Source: CAYYNP01 sp964472545 (lineage in GTDB: Bacteria > Planctomycetota > Planctomycetia > Pirellulales > Thermoguttaceae). Taken from it: a DNA stretch of 36,885 bases. The stretch is taken from positions 1 to 36,885 of the forward strand of contig CAYYNP010000065.1 in assembly GCA_964472545.1 (NCBI GenBank), written 5' to 3'. Shown here one piece after another: positions 8,081 through 15,644 of the stretch. The notes below the pieces were generated by a model that worked only from the letters and a program-made list of their open reading frames with translations, was not told the DNA's origin and ran no database searches. Made by a program: the position numbers and the translations under genes. Every line of letters starts with the position of its first letter. The stretch's first letter is position 1.

Positions 8081-9763
8081 ATGATCTCCAGACGACCGTT
8101 CGTTCAGGGCAACCTCACGGCGGCAGAATCCGCGATCGGCCAGTTAGTCCGGTTTACGGTCGTCGCTGCCGCGCTCGGCGGAACCGCAGCCCGTGCGCAA
8201 GAATGGCGGCCGGTCTGGAAACCCGATTCCACGTCGGCATTCGAAGTCGGCACTCAGATCCGAGCGTGGACCATCAAAGACGAGGGGATGGACTATATCC
8301 TCGACAACATGCAGTCGATGTGCGGCGTCAACAATCTCTACATGGTTGTCGTCATGCACCAGGAGCACCGCCCTTTTCAGGCTCCCGAGTTTCCGCACAA
8401 TCCGGCCCGCGACACCTGGCAGGCCGAGGATTCCCACGTCACGTTCTTCCCGGAGATGAAACGCTACGGCAAGATCAAGCCGCTGTTGTCTGATCACGAG
8501 TGGATCCGCCGGACGGACTGGCTCCGCCTGATGGTGGACGCCGCCCGCACGCGCGGCTTGCGCGTCGGAGCCGAGGTCTCGCATTTCCCCATCCCCAAGG
8601 CCCTCATCCGAGCGAATCCCGACTGGCAGATGAAGACCATCGACGGCCGCTGCTGGAGCGAGACCCGATTCTGCGCCAATAATCCGGTTGCCCGCAAGTA
8701 TGTCATCGCCCTGTTTGGGGACCTGGCGGCCAACTACGATCTCGACTACATCCAGACCTGCCAATACCTCTTCAATGCATCGGATATCGATCAGGGCGGC
8801 ACCTGCTTCTGCAAACACTGCATTGCGGAAGCAAAACGGACCGGGGTCGATCTGCAGGCGGCCATACCGGTTCTGCGGCAAGACAAGAACGCCCAACCTC
8901 AACGGGCCCGATGGCTCGCCTTCAGACGTTACTCCACCACGAAGCTCTACCGCGAGATCTCCGAGAAGATCGCGGCGGAGAATCCCGACTGCCACCTCCG
9001 CCTGAACGAGGTCTTTCGATGGGGAAGCAAACCGGCCGCCGATTACGGGATGGACATCAAGGCCCTGGCACCGTATTTGGGGTCTCTGGTCAACCAGGAT
9101 CATCAGGAACAACTGGGCCGTAGCGACGAGACCTTCGACAAGCGAAGACACTGGCTGGCGGAAAACCGGGCGCTCATCGGCCCGGAGATGCACTACGTGT
9201 GCGGCATTGCGCCCCGCATGCATGCGTCGGACGACCTCGTCAAGGCGGGCATCCGCGTCGCCGTGACGCATCCCGCCAAGGTCAACGGACTGGCGCTGAA
9301 ACACTACGACGGCGCGTCCTTCTCACTCATGCGGGCCTTCAAACAAGGGATGATCGATGCAGGCGTTCGGGGGCTTCCTCCGACCCTCGGCAAAGAGGTC
9401 GAGGAAATGAAACTCGACAACTATGTGCCGTTTGAGGAAGAGCTCGTGGAAGAATGGGGCGTCGAAACCACCGCAACGGGCACGGCCACCTGTCGCTTCG
9501 ATCAACCCTCCGGCACCTACGACGTCCGGCTCACGTATTTCGACGAGGAAGACGGCCAAAGCCGCGTCACGCTGCTGGTGGCGGGAAAGCAGCGGGCGGC
9601 CTTCAACCTGGACGAAGACGTCGACTGCTGGCGCTGGCGCCTCTTCAAGAACGTCCGGCTGAACCACGGCGACAAGATCACCCTGGTCGGCCAGGCCGAT
9701 CGGAACGAACGGGCCCGGCTCGATTTCCTCGAGTTCATTCCCCACGGCAAGCCGTCCCCATGA
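8081..9763 (+). CDS. Secreted glycoside-hydrolase-like TIM barrel with C-terminal carbohydrate-binding-like domain
   Basis: The protein has 560 residues and starts 5 nt after the haem protein's stop, so the two are probably co-transcribed. An N-terminal signal peptide ends near ARAQ-EW (about residue 40). Residues about 50-450 resemble family-10-like or uncharacterised glycosidase barrels: GMDYILDNMQ, a WLRLMVDAARTRGLRVGAEVSHF strand, DLDYIQTCQY and HYVCGIAPRMHA. The C-terminal ~90 residues form a beta-sandwich typical of CBM6/35-like modules: GTYDVRLTYFDEEDG, then VDCWRWRLFKNVRL and ARLDFLEF. The catalytic acids cannot be assigned with confidence. It is likely a periplasmic or surface enzyme or binding protein for a polysaccharide. 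The frame reopens directly after the TGA with convincing coding sequence (see next entry). Confidence 0.7.
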   Translation: MISRRPFVQGNLTAAESAIGQLVRFTVVAAALGGTAARAQEWRPVWKPDSTSAFEVGTQIRAWTIKDEGMDYILDNMQSMCGVNNLYMVVVMHQEHRPFQAPEFPHNPARDTWQAEDSHVTFFPEMKRYGKIKPLLSDHEWIRRTDWLRLMVDAARTRGLRVGAEVSHFPIPKALIRANPDWQMKTIDGRCWSETRFCANNPVARKYVIALFGDLAANYDLDYIQTCQYLFNASDIDQGGTCFCKHCIAEAKRTGVDLQAAIPVLRQDKNAQPQRARWLAFRRYSTTKLYREISEKIAAENPDCHLRLNEVFRWGSKPAADYGMDIKALAPYLGSLVNQDHQEQLGRSDETFDKRRHWLAENRALIGPEMHYVCGIAPRMHASDDLVKAGIRVAVTHPAKVNGLALKHYDGASFSLMRAFKQGMIDAGVRGLPPTLGKEVEEMKLDNYVPFEEELVEEWGVETTATGTATCRFDQPSGTYDVRLTYFDEEDGQSRVTLLVAGKQRAAFNLDEDVDCWRWRLFKNVRLNHGDKITLVGQADRNERARLDFLEFIPHGKPSP

Positions 9764-9946
9764 GGAGGCCGCCTCTTCGCGCCGGAGGGCTACGACGGCT
9801 GGATCAACTCCCGCACTTGGAACGGCTCGTTCTGGGTCGTACCCGTCACCGGCGAAGGCGACCACCTGATGCGGATTTCCGGGGCCGTAGCAGCCGACGA
9901 CCCGTGGCCGGTCTCCGGTTACAGCGTCGGGCGGTTCCGGTTGGAC
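9764..9946 (+). pseudogene. Coding remnant in frame after the preceding stop codon
   Basis: Directly after TGA 9761-9763, the same frame reads about 61 residues of protein-like sequence (RLFAPEGYDGWINSRTWNG, then VVPVTGEGDHLMRISGAVAA and DPWPVSGYSVGRFRLD) before merging into non-coding frame over the next gene. It has no start codon or ribosome site of its own. It looks like the C-terminal end of a secreted protein that was cut off, perhaps by a deletion. Family not recognised. Confidence 0.45.
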
Positions 9947-10004
9947 TCAGCCAGCCGATCTGATAGATTTCGGGTTCGGCCGTTCCGAATTGAGGACGAC
10001 GCAG

Positions 10005-11258
10005 ATGCCAAGGCGATACCTGCTGATTCTCGGCACGTTCCTACTTTCCATGTTGTTGTACGTGGATCGGGCCTGCATTTCGTCGGCCAAGGATCCGATC
10101 TGGGAGGATCTGGGGTTCGACGACACGCAATGGGGCTGGATCCTGGGGGCCTTTTCGCTGGGCTATGCGATCTGCCAGACGCCGGCCGGGCTGTTCGCCG
10201 ATCGCTACGGACCGCGGCGTCTGCTGACCTCGGTTGTGGCCTTTTGGTCGATCTTCACTTGCTTAACCGGCGCCGCGTGGAACTTCGTGTCGATGCTGGT
10301 GGCGCGATTTCTCTTCGGGGCGGGCGAGGCGGGGGCCTTTCCCGGCTCGGCCAGGGCGTACTACTCCTGGCTGCCTTTGTCCGAGCGAGGCTTGGCCCAG
10401 GGGATCAACTTCTCGGGGTCGCGGTTGGGCGCCGCGCTGGCTATGCCGCTGGTCGCCTGGATGATCGGACAGATGGGGTGGCGGCCGACGTTTCTGATTC
10501 TCGGCGGCATCGGCTTCCTCTGGGCGGTGCTCTGGTACGCCTGGTTTCGCGACGAACCTGCGGACCACGCCGGCGTGTCCGACGCCGAACGCGAGTTGAT
10601 CCTCGCCGGCCGCCAGGCTTCCGATGGGGACGACGGCCCGCAGCCCAAGCTGACCGTGGCCACGCTGACCGGTTCGCGCAACATGTGGCTGGCGATGGGG
10701 CAGTACGTCTGCTCAAACTTCACGTTCTTCTTCGCCATCTCCTGGTCGTTTCCCTATCTTAAGCGGACCTACGACCTGACCGACGTGCAGGCCGGCTTCT
10801 ACTCCGCGGTGCCGCTGATCTGCGGGGCGGCGGGCAACTGGGTCGCCGGGGCCACGGTCGATCGGGTCTTTCGCAGCGGACGCTGGCGGCTTTCGCGGCA
10901 GTTGCCGGCGATCGCCGGCTTCCTGCTCGCCGCGGCCGGGCTGATCGGCACCCAATACGTCGATTCGGCCGTGGGCTATGCCGTGTTCCTTTCGATCGCC
11001 ATCTTTGGCGCCGACATGACGCTCAGTCCCTCCTGGGCGTTTTGCATGGACATCGGCCGCCGAAACGCGGGGGCGGTCTCCGGCACCATGAACATGGCGG
11101 GCAACATTGCCGCGTTCGCCACGACGTTGGCTTTCCCCTACTTGCAGAAGTGGACCGGATCGACGACGCCCTACTTCATGACGGCGGCCGTGCTGAACCT
11201 GCTCGCGGTGGCTGCCTGGATCATGATGCGTCCCGAGCGGCCGCTGGAGGACTACTGA
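10005..11258 (+). CDS. MFS transporter, anion:cation symporter (ACS) type, probable sugar-acid importer
   Basis: This 417-residue protein has about 12 hydrophobic segments and MFS landmarks: GWILGAFSLGYA in TM2, FADRYGPRRLL in the loop 2-3 (the G-x-x-x-D/R-x-G-R-R signature), RFLFGAGEAGAFPGSARAYYSW, and GSRLGAALAMPLVAW. FGAGEAGAFPG..R is characteristic of the ACS family (hexuronate, galactonate, glucarate and phthalate transporters). Start: a TTG at 9990 is possible, but ATG 10005 follows GAGGA by 8 nt and gives a normal N-terminus MPRRYLLIL. Its TGA overlaps the ATG of the next gene by one base (11256-11260), which indicates translational coupling. With the downstream dehydrogenases and DUF1537 kinase, a small sugar acid is the likely substrate. 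The exact substrate is inferred. Confidence 0.85.
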   Translation: MPRRYLLILGTFLLSMLLYVDRACISSAKDPIWEDLGFDDTQWGWILGAFSLGYAICQTPAGLFADRYGPRRLLTSVVAFWSIFTCLTGAAWNFVSMLVARFLFGAGEAGAFPGSARAYYSWLPLSERGLAQGINFSGSRLGAALAMPLVAWMIGQMGWRPTFLILGGIGFLWAVLWYAWFRDEPADHAGVSDAERELILAGRQASDGDDGPQPKLTVATLTGSRNMWLAMGQYVCSNFTFFFAISWSFPYLKRTYDLTDVQAGFYSAVPLICGAAGNWVAGATVDRVFRSGRWRLSRQLPAIAGFLLAAAGLIGTQYVDSAVGYAVFLSIAIFGADMTLSPSWAFCMDIGRRNAGAVSGTMNMAGNIAAFATTLAFPYLQKWTGSTTPYFMTAAVLNLLAVAAWIMMRPERPLEDY

Positions 11259-12298
11259 TGGCGCAGCTCAAAGGCGTTTGCATCGGCGCCGGCTATTTCA
11301 GCAGGTTTCAGTACGAGGCCTGGAATCGGATCGGCGAGGTCGAGATCACGGCGATGTGCAATCGCGACGCCGGGCGCGCCCGGGCGATCCGTGACGAGTA
11401 CGACGTCGAGCGTCATTACACGGACTATCGCGAGATGCTGGCGAAGGAGCGCCCCGATTTTGTCGACGTGATCACGCCGCCCGACTCGCACCTGGAGATG
11501 TGCCAAGCCGCCGGCGAGTTGGGCGTCCACGTGATCTGCCAGAAGCCGCTGGCGCCGACCTTCGACGACGCCAAGCAGATCGTGGCCAACGCCGAAGCCG
11601 CCGGCATCCGCTTCATGGTACACGAGAACTTCCGCTTCCAGCCTTGGCATCGCGAGATCAAGAACTTGCTCACCGCCGGCACGATCGGCGAGAAACTCCA
11701 TTCGCTCTACTTTCGCATGCGGCAGGGCGACGGCTGGGGTGAAGACGCCTACCTGGCCCGGCAGCCCTATTTCCGCGCGATGCCCAAGCTGCTGGTCTTC
11801 GAGACCGGCGTACATTTCATCGATACGTTCCGCTATCTCGGCGGCGAGGTTGAGGGCGTGTACGGCAACCTGCGGAAGCTCAATCCGGTGATCGCCGGCG
11901 AAGACACCGGGCTGATCGTCTTCGAGTTCGCCACCGGCGCCGTCGGCGTCTGGGACGCGAATCGCTACAACGAGTGCAACGACCCCGATCCGCGTTTCAC
12001 GTTCGGCGAGTTCCTGGTCGAAGGCAACGGCGGCTCGATCCGGCTCTACCTCGACGGGCGGATCACCGTGCAGCGCTTGGGCGAAGAGGAGATCGAACAC
12101 GAATACGCCCATCCCCGCCGGGCCTTCGCCGGCGACTGCGTTTACGCCACGCAACGCCACTTCGTCGACTGCATGCTCGACGACCGCCCGTTCGAGACCG
12201 ACGGCGACGACTATCTCTGTACGCTGGCCGTGCAAGAGGCCGTCTATCGGTCGGCCGAGTCGCGGCAGGTGGTCCGACCGATCGGTCCCGTGGATTAG
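11258..12298 (+). CDS. Gfo/Idh/MocA family oxidoreductase (cytoplasmic)
   Basis: This protein has 346 residues and no signal peptide. The N-terminal Rossmann fold starts with GVCIGAGYFSRFQYEAW and contains DFVDVITPPDSH and VICQKPLAPTFDDA, where the family's usual EKP is QKP; the lysine that contacts substrate and NAD is kept. The C-terminal alpha/beta domain has VFETGVHFIDTFRYLGGEV, which supplies the catalytic-site His region. The enzyme is expected to oxidise or reduce a sugar or sugar acid using NAD(P). Coupled to the transporter by a one-base overlap, it probably acts on the imported compound, for example as a dehydrogenase opening the pathway. Confidence 0.85.
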   Translation: MAQLKGVCIGAGYFSRFQYEAWNRIGEVEITAMCNRDAGRARAIRDEYDVERHYTDYREMLAKERPDFVDVITPPDSHLEMCQAAGELGVHVICQKPLAPTFDDAKQIVANAEAAGIRFMVHENFRFQPWHREIKNLLTAGTIGEKLHSLYFRMRQGDGWGEDAYLARQPYFRAMPKLLVFETGVHFIDTFRYLGGEVEGVYGNLRKLNPVIAGEDTGLIVFEFATGAVGVWDANRYNECNDPDPRFTFGEFLVEGNGGSIRLYLDGRITVQRLGEEEIEHEYAHPRRAFAGDCVYATQRHFVDCMLDDRPFETDGDDYLCTLAVQEAVYRSAESRQVVRPIGPVD

Positions 12299-12342
12299 CA
12301 GAACTTGGCTAGCAAGAGAATTCCCCGAGAGCAAACGCTGTC

Positions 12343-13392
12343 ATGTCGAAAAGCTATAAGGTTGCGGTCGTCCCCGGCGACGGGATCGGACCGGAGATTA
12401 CGCCGATCGCGGTCGACGTCGTTCGTGCGGCCTTGGAGTCGTCAGGATCGACGATCGAAACCACCGAGTTCCCTTACGGGGCCGGGCACTACCGCCGCCA
12501 CGGTTGTTTCATGCCGCCGGACGGGCTGGAAATCCTGCGGCCCTTCGACGCGATCCTCTTCGGGGCGGTCGGCCTGCCGGAAGTCGACGACACGCTGCCG
12601 GCGAAGGACTACACGTTCAAGGTCCGTTGCGGTCTTCGACAATACGTCAACTATCGGCCCTGCAAGCGCTACGCGGCGCCGCCCGGGCCGCTTCGCAGCC
12701 AGGCCGATTTCGACTTCGTGATCGTCCGCGAAAACAATGAAGGCGAGTTCGTGCAGGCAGGCTCGGAGCACCATCTCGACGCCGCCGAGGGGTTTGCCAC
12801 GCAGGTGAGCGTCTTTACGCGCAAGGGGATCGCGCAGGTGGCCCGCTATTCGTTCGACCTGGCCCGGCGGCGGCGCGGCAAGCTGACCAACGTGACCAAA
12901 TCGAACACGCTGATCCACAGCATGAAGTATTGGGATCGCGTGATCGAAGAGGTTCGCGAGGAGTTTCCCGAGGTCGAATACGAGCGGATGTACGTCGACG
13001 CGGTGGCGGCCAACATGGTGCTGGCTCCGGAGCGCTTCGACGTGCTGCTGACGACCAACATGATCGGCGATATCCTCAGCGACCTCGGCGGGGCGCTGGT
13101 CGGCAGCCTGGGGCTGGCCCCTAGCGGCAACATCAACCCGGAGCGGGAGTGCCCCTCGATGTTCGAGCCGATCCACGGCTCCGCCCCCGACATCGCCGGC
13201 CGCGGCATCGCCAACCCGATCGGCGCGATCGAGTCGGGCGCGCTGATGCTCGAACATCTAGGCGAACAGGCCGCCGCCGAGCGGATCCACGCCGCCGTGG
13301 CCGGCGTACTTGCCGAGAACATCCACACCCCCGACCTCGGCGGCACCGCCACCACCGTCGAAATCGGCAAAGCCGTAATCGCACGCCTGTAA
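12343..13392 (+). CDS. Isocitrate/isopropylmalate dehydrogenase family protein, tartrate/D-malate dehydrogenase-like
   Basis: This 349-residue protein belongs to the NAD-dependent beta-decarboxylating dehydrogenases of hydroxyacids. PGDGIGPEI is at residues 11-19. The substrate-arginine segment is CGLRQYVNYRPCKRY; VRENNEGEFVQAG matches the tartrate/D-malate branch rather than leuB. NMIGDILSDLGGALVGSLGLAPSGNI supplies the metal Asp residues, and EPIHGSAPDIAGRGIANPIGAI is the family adenine-site block. Isopropylmalate synthesis is unlikely, since no leu genes are near and the VRENNEGE motif argues against it. In this operon the enzyme sits with a DUF1537 acid-sugar kinase, so an oxidative decarboxylation of a C4 acid (or its phosphate) is plausible. 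Substrate assignment is inference. Confidence 0.85.
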   Translation: MSKSYKVAVVPGDGIGPEITPIAVDVVRAALESSGSTIETTEFPYGAGHYRRHGCFMPPDGLEILRPFDAILFGAVGLPEVDDTLPAKDYTFKVRCGLRQYVNYRPCKRYAAPPGPLRSQADFDFVIVRENNEGEFVQAGSEHHLDAAEGFATQVSVFTRKGIAQVARYSFDLARRRRGKLTNVTKSNTLIHSMKYWDRVIEEVREEFPEVEYERMYVDAVAANMVLAPERFDVLLTTNMIGDILSDLGGALVGSLGLAPSGNINPERECPSMFEPIHGSAPDIAGRGIANPIGAIESGALMLEHLGEQAAAERIHAAVAGVLAENIHTPDLGGTATTVEIGKAVIARL

Positions 13393-13410
13393 GGAAACAC
13401 GCCGGGAGTC

Positions 13411-13483
13411 TTCACTCCCACCTCCCAACTCCCAACTCGCCACTCACCACCCATCACTCACCACCCACCATCCCCCGCCACCC
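13411..13483. repeat. C-rich, nearly G-free CACTC/CCAACTC tract upstream of the cyclase gene
   Basis: About 73 bases of irregular CACTCCCA, CCAACTC and CACCACCC units, almost without G, run right up to the ATG at 13484. No Shine-Dalgarno sequence is present. A similar tract closes the window (36835-36885). Confidence 0.7.
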
Positions 13484-14119
13484 ATGAAACGAATCATCGA
13501 CCTCACCCTCACCCTCGACTCCGACATGCGGGGCGTCGAGATCCAACAGGCGAAGACCGTCGAAGTCGAGGGCTGGAACGCCAAACGCATCGAACTCAAC
13601 TCCCACTGCGGCACGCACATGGACGCTCCGCGGCACTTCGTCGCCGGGGGCAGCACGATCGACACGGTCGATCTGGCAGCCTGCATCGGGCCGGCGCGAA
13701 TCATCGACCTAACGCCGATCGGGCCGCTCGAGCCGATCACCGTGGAACGCCTGGGGGCGGCTGCGGACGCCATTGGCCAAGGGGATCGCCTATTGCTGCG
13801 AACCGATTGGGGCCGCCATCACGGCACGCCGGAGTATCGCGACGCCCTGCCGCCGATCGACCTTTCGCTGGCGAAGTGGTTGGCCGAACGCAGCGTGGCG
13901 CTGATCGGGGTCGAGCCGCCGTCGGTGGCCGACGTGAACGACCGCGAGCAGCTCACCACGGTCCACCATGCCCTGCTCAAAGGCGGCGTGGTGATCGTCG
14001 AGGGGTTGATGAACCTCGACCAGATCACCGCCGAAACGGTCGAGTTGATCGCGCTGCCGCTGAAGGTCCTCGACGGCGACGGGGCGCCGGCGCGGGTGGT
14101 GGCGATCGAGTTGGATTAG
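13484..14119 (+). CDS. Cyclase/kynurenine-formamidase-fold metal-dependent hydrolase
   Basis: The 211-residue protein carries the family's metal site HCGTHMDAPRHF at residues 41-52 (HxGTHxDxPxHF). RIIDLTLTLDSDM at the start and LIGVEPPSVAD further on match the KynB/isatin-hydrolase/cyclase family. These enzymes hydrolyse amide or ester-like bonds with a divalent metal. No tryptophan-catabolism genes are present, so kynurenine formamidase is unlikely. In the middle of a sugar-acid operon a lactone or other cyclic intermediate is a reasonable substrate, but this is inference. The gene ends 11 nt before the kinase ATG (or overlaps a possible GTG at 14119). Confidence 0.8.
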   Translation: MKRIIDLTLTLDSDMRGVEIQQAKTVEVEGWNAKRIELNSHCGTHMDAPRHFVAGGSTIDTVDLAACIGPARIIDLTPIGPLEPITVERLGAAADAIGQGDRLLLRTDWGRHHGTPEYRDALPPIDLSLAKWLAERSVALIGVEPPSVADVNDREQLTTVHHALLKGGVVIVEGLMNLDQITAETVELIALPLKVLDGDGAPARVVAIELD

Positions 14120-14130
14120 TGGGCGAGCCG

Positions 14131-15537
14131 ATGCACGAGACACCCGTCGATCGCCGGACGTTCCTCGCAGGCCTGCCACCACTGCCGGAGGCGGATCCGT
14201 GGCCGGAAATCCGTGCGCTGGGCAAGGAGGTGAACCGCAAGCTGATCGTGCTCGACGACGATCCCACCGGCACGCAGACGGTCCACGACGTCCCGGTCGT
14301 TACGCGCTGGTCGGTCGACCATCTCGCCCGGGAATTGGAGGACGCGGCGCCGGCCTCATACATATTGACCAACTCGCGGAGCCTGCCGACCGCCGCGGCC
14401 GAGTCGCTCGCCCGGGAGATCGGGGCCAACGTGCGCGAAGCCGCCGTGCGCACCGGGCGCGACTTCACCCTCGTCAGCCGTAGCGACTCGACCCTGCGAG
14501 GCCACTTCCCGGCCGAAGTCGACGCGCTGGCGGCCGGGCTGCAAACGGACTTCGATGCCTGGGTCCTCTGCCCTTACTTCGGCGAGGGCGGCCGGCTGAC
14601 GATCGGCGACGTACACTACGTGGCCGACGGCGAGCAGTTGGTTCCCGCCGCCGCCACGCCGTTTGCCGCCGACGCCGCCTTCGGCTATCGCCACTCAAAC
14701 CTTCGCGACTGGATCGTCGAGAAGAGCCGCGGCGCGATCGTCCGCGATCGGATCGTGTCGCTGTCGATCGAGGAACTTCGCAGCGGCGACGTGGCGGGCA
14801 TGGAGAAGAAGCTGCGTGAACTCCGCCCCGGCTCGGTGCTGATTGTCAATGCGGCCGACCCGCGCGATCTGACGCACGCCGTTCGGGCGTTGCTCGTGGC
14901 CGAACGCGCCGGCCGCCGGTTCCTTTGTCGCACGGCGGCTTCGTTTGTCGCCACGCGAGCCGGCATCGGATCTCGCGCGTTGCTCGAACCGCACGAACTG
15001 TCGTTGGAGCTAGGCCGCGGCGTGCTCGTGATCGTCGGGTCCTACGTGCCCAAGACGACGGCCCAACTCGACCACGTGCTCGAACACCACCGGCCGGTAG
15101 CTGTCGAGTTGGACGTGCGAGAACTCGCCGAGGAGGCAAAGCGTCGGGCAATCGTCGACGACCTTGCCAAGCAGGCCGACGAGGCATTGGCCCGCGACGG
15201 CACGGTTGTCGTTTACACCAGCCGCGAGGTCCAAAGCGCCGATCCGGACGCCAGCCTATCGCACGGCAGTACGATCTCGCAGACGCTGGTCGCGTTGGTT
15301 CGCGCCGTGCCGACGCGGCCCCGCGCGCTGATCGGCAAGGGCGGAATTACGTCGAGCGATCTGGCCACCGGTGCCTGTGAAGTCGAACGGGCGACCGTGC
15401 TGGGCCAGATTCTCGCCGGCGTGCCGGTCTGGCGATGTGGCGGCGAAAGCCGAACGCCCGGCATGCCGTTGGTCGTCTTTCCCGGCAACGTTGGAGATGA
15501 CGACGCGCTGAGCGCGGTCGTCGGCCGATTGCGCTAG
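14131..15537 (+). CDS. DUF1537 four-carbon acid-sugar kinase family protein (OtnK-like)
   Basis: This 468-residue protein has the family N-terminal motif LDDDPTGTQT (residues 41-50), which holds the substrate-binding aspartates, then SRSDSTLRGHFP, and the C-terminal nucleotide-binding region GKGGITSSDLA with FPGNVGDDDAL near the end. Characterised members phosphorylate D-threonate, L-threonate or D-erythronate at O4 (DtnK, OtnK families). It is about 40 residues longer than typical members, mostly at the N-terminus. A GTG at 14119 overlapping the previous stop is an alternative start. It is the last gene of the operon; three palindromes follow. The partner enzymes usual for this kinase (PdxA2, OtnC, OtnI) are not in the window. 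Confidence 0.85.
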   Translation: MHETPVDRRTFLAGLPPLPEADPWPEIRALGKEVNRKLIVLDDDPTGTQTVHDVPVVTRWSVDHLARELEDAAPASYILTNSRSLPTAAAESLAREIGANVREAAVRTGRDFTLVSRSDSTLRGHFPAEVDALAAGLQTDFDAWVLCPYFGEGGRLTIGDVHYVADGEQLVPAAATPFAADAAFGYRHSNLRDWIVEKSRGAIVRDRIVSLSIEELRSGDVAGMEKKLRELRPGSVLIVNAADPRDLTHAVRALLVAERAGRRFLCRTAASFVATRAGIGSRALLEPHELSLELGRGVLVIVGSYVPKTTAQLDHVLEHHRPVAVELDVRELAEEAKRRAIVDDLAKQADEALARDGTVVVYTSREVQSADPDASLSHGSTISQTLVALVRAVPTRPRALIGKGGITSSDLATGACEVERATVLGQILAGVPVWRCGGESRTPGMPLVVFPGNVGDDDALSAVVGRLR

Positions 15538-15540
15538 CAG

Positions 15541-15644
15541 GGTGCGTCTTGACGCACCACACACGTTGACTCCACGGTGCGTCGAGACGCACCCTACGAG
15601 ACTGCGTGGCGAGTTTTACGGCGCGTCGATGCGCATCCTACGAG
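15541..15644. repeat. Three copies of palindromic repeat family A at the junction of convergent genes
   Basis: GGTGCGTC-TT-GACGCACC at 15541-15558, GGTGCGTC-GA-GACGCACC plus CTACGAG at 15576-15600, and a diverged copy GGCGCGTCGATGCGCATCC plus TACGAG at 15620-15644. They separate the kinase gene (ends 15537) from the converging epimerase gene, whose stop codon (15616-15618) and last codons lie in the third copy. The stems could act as bidirectional terminators, but none has a clear U-tract. Confidence 0.8.

Noticed and set aside
12343..13392. Calling this gene leuB (isopropylmalate dehydrogenase)
   Set aside because: VRENNEGEF and the sugar-acid neighbours fit the tartrate/D-malate branch better, and no leucine genes are near.
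13484..14119. Calling this gene kynB (kynurenine formamidase)
   Set aside because: The motif is shared by a broad hydrolase family and no tryptophan-degradation genes are present.
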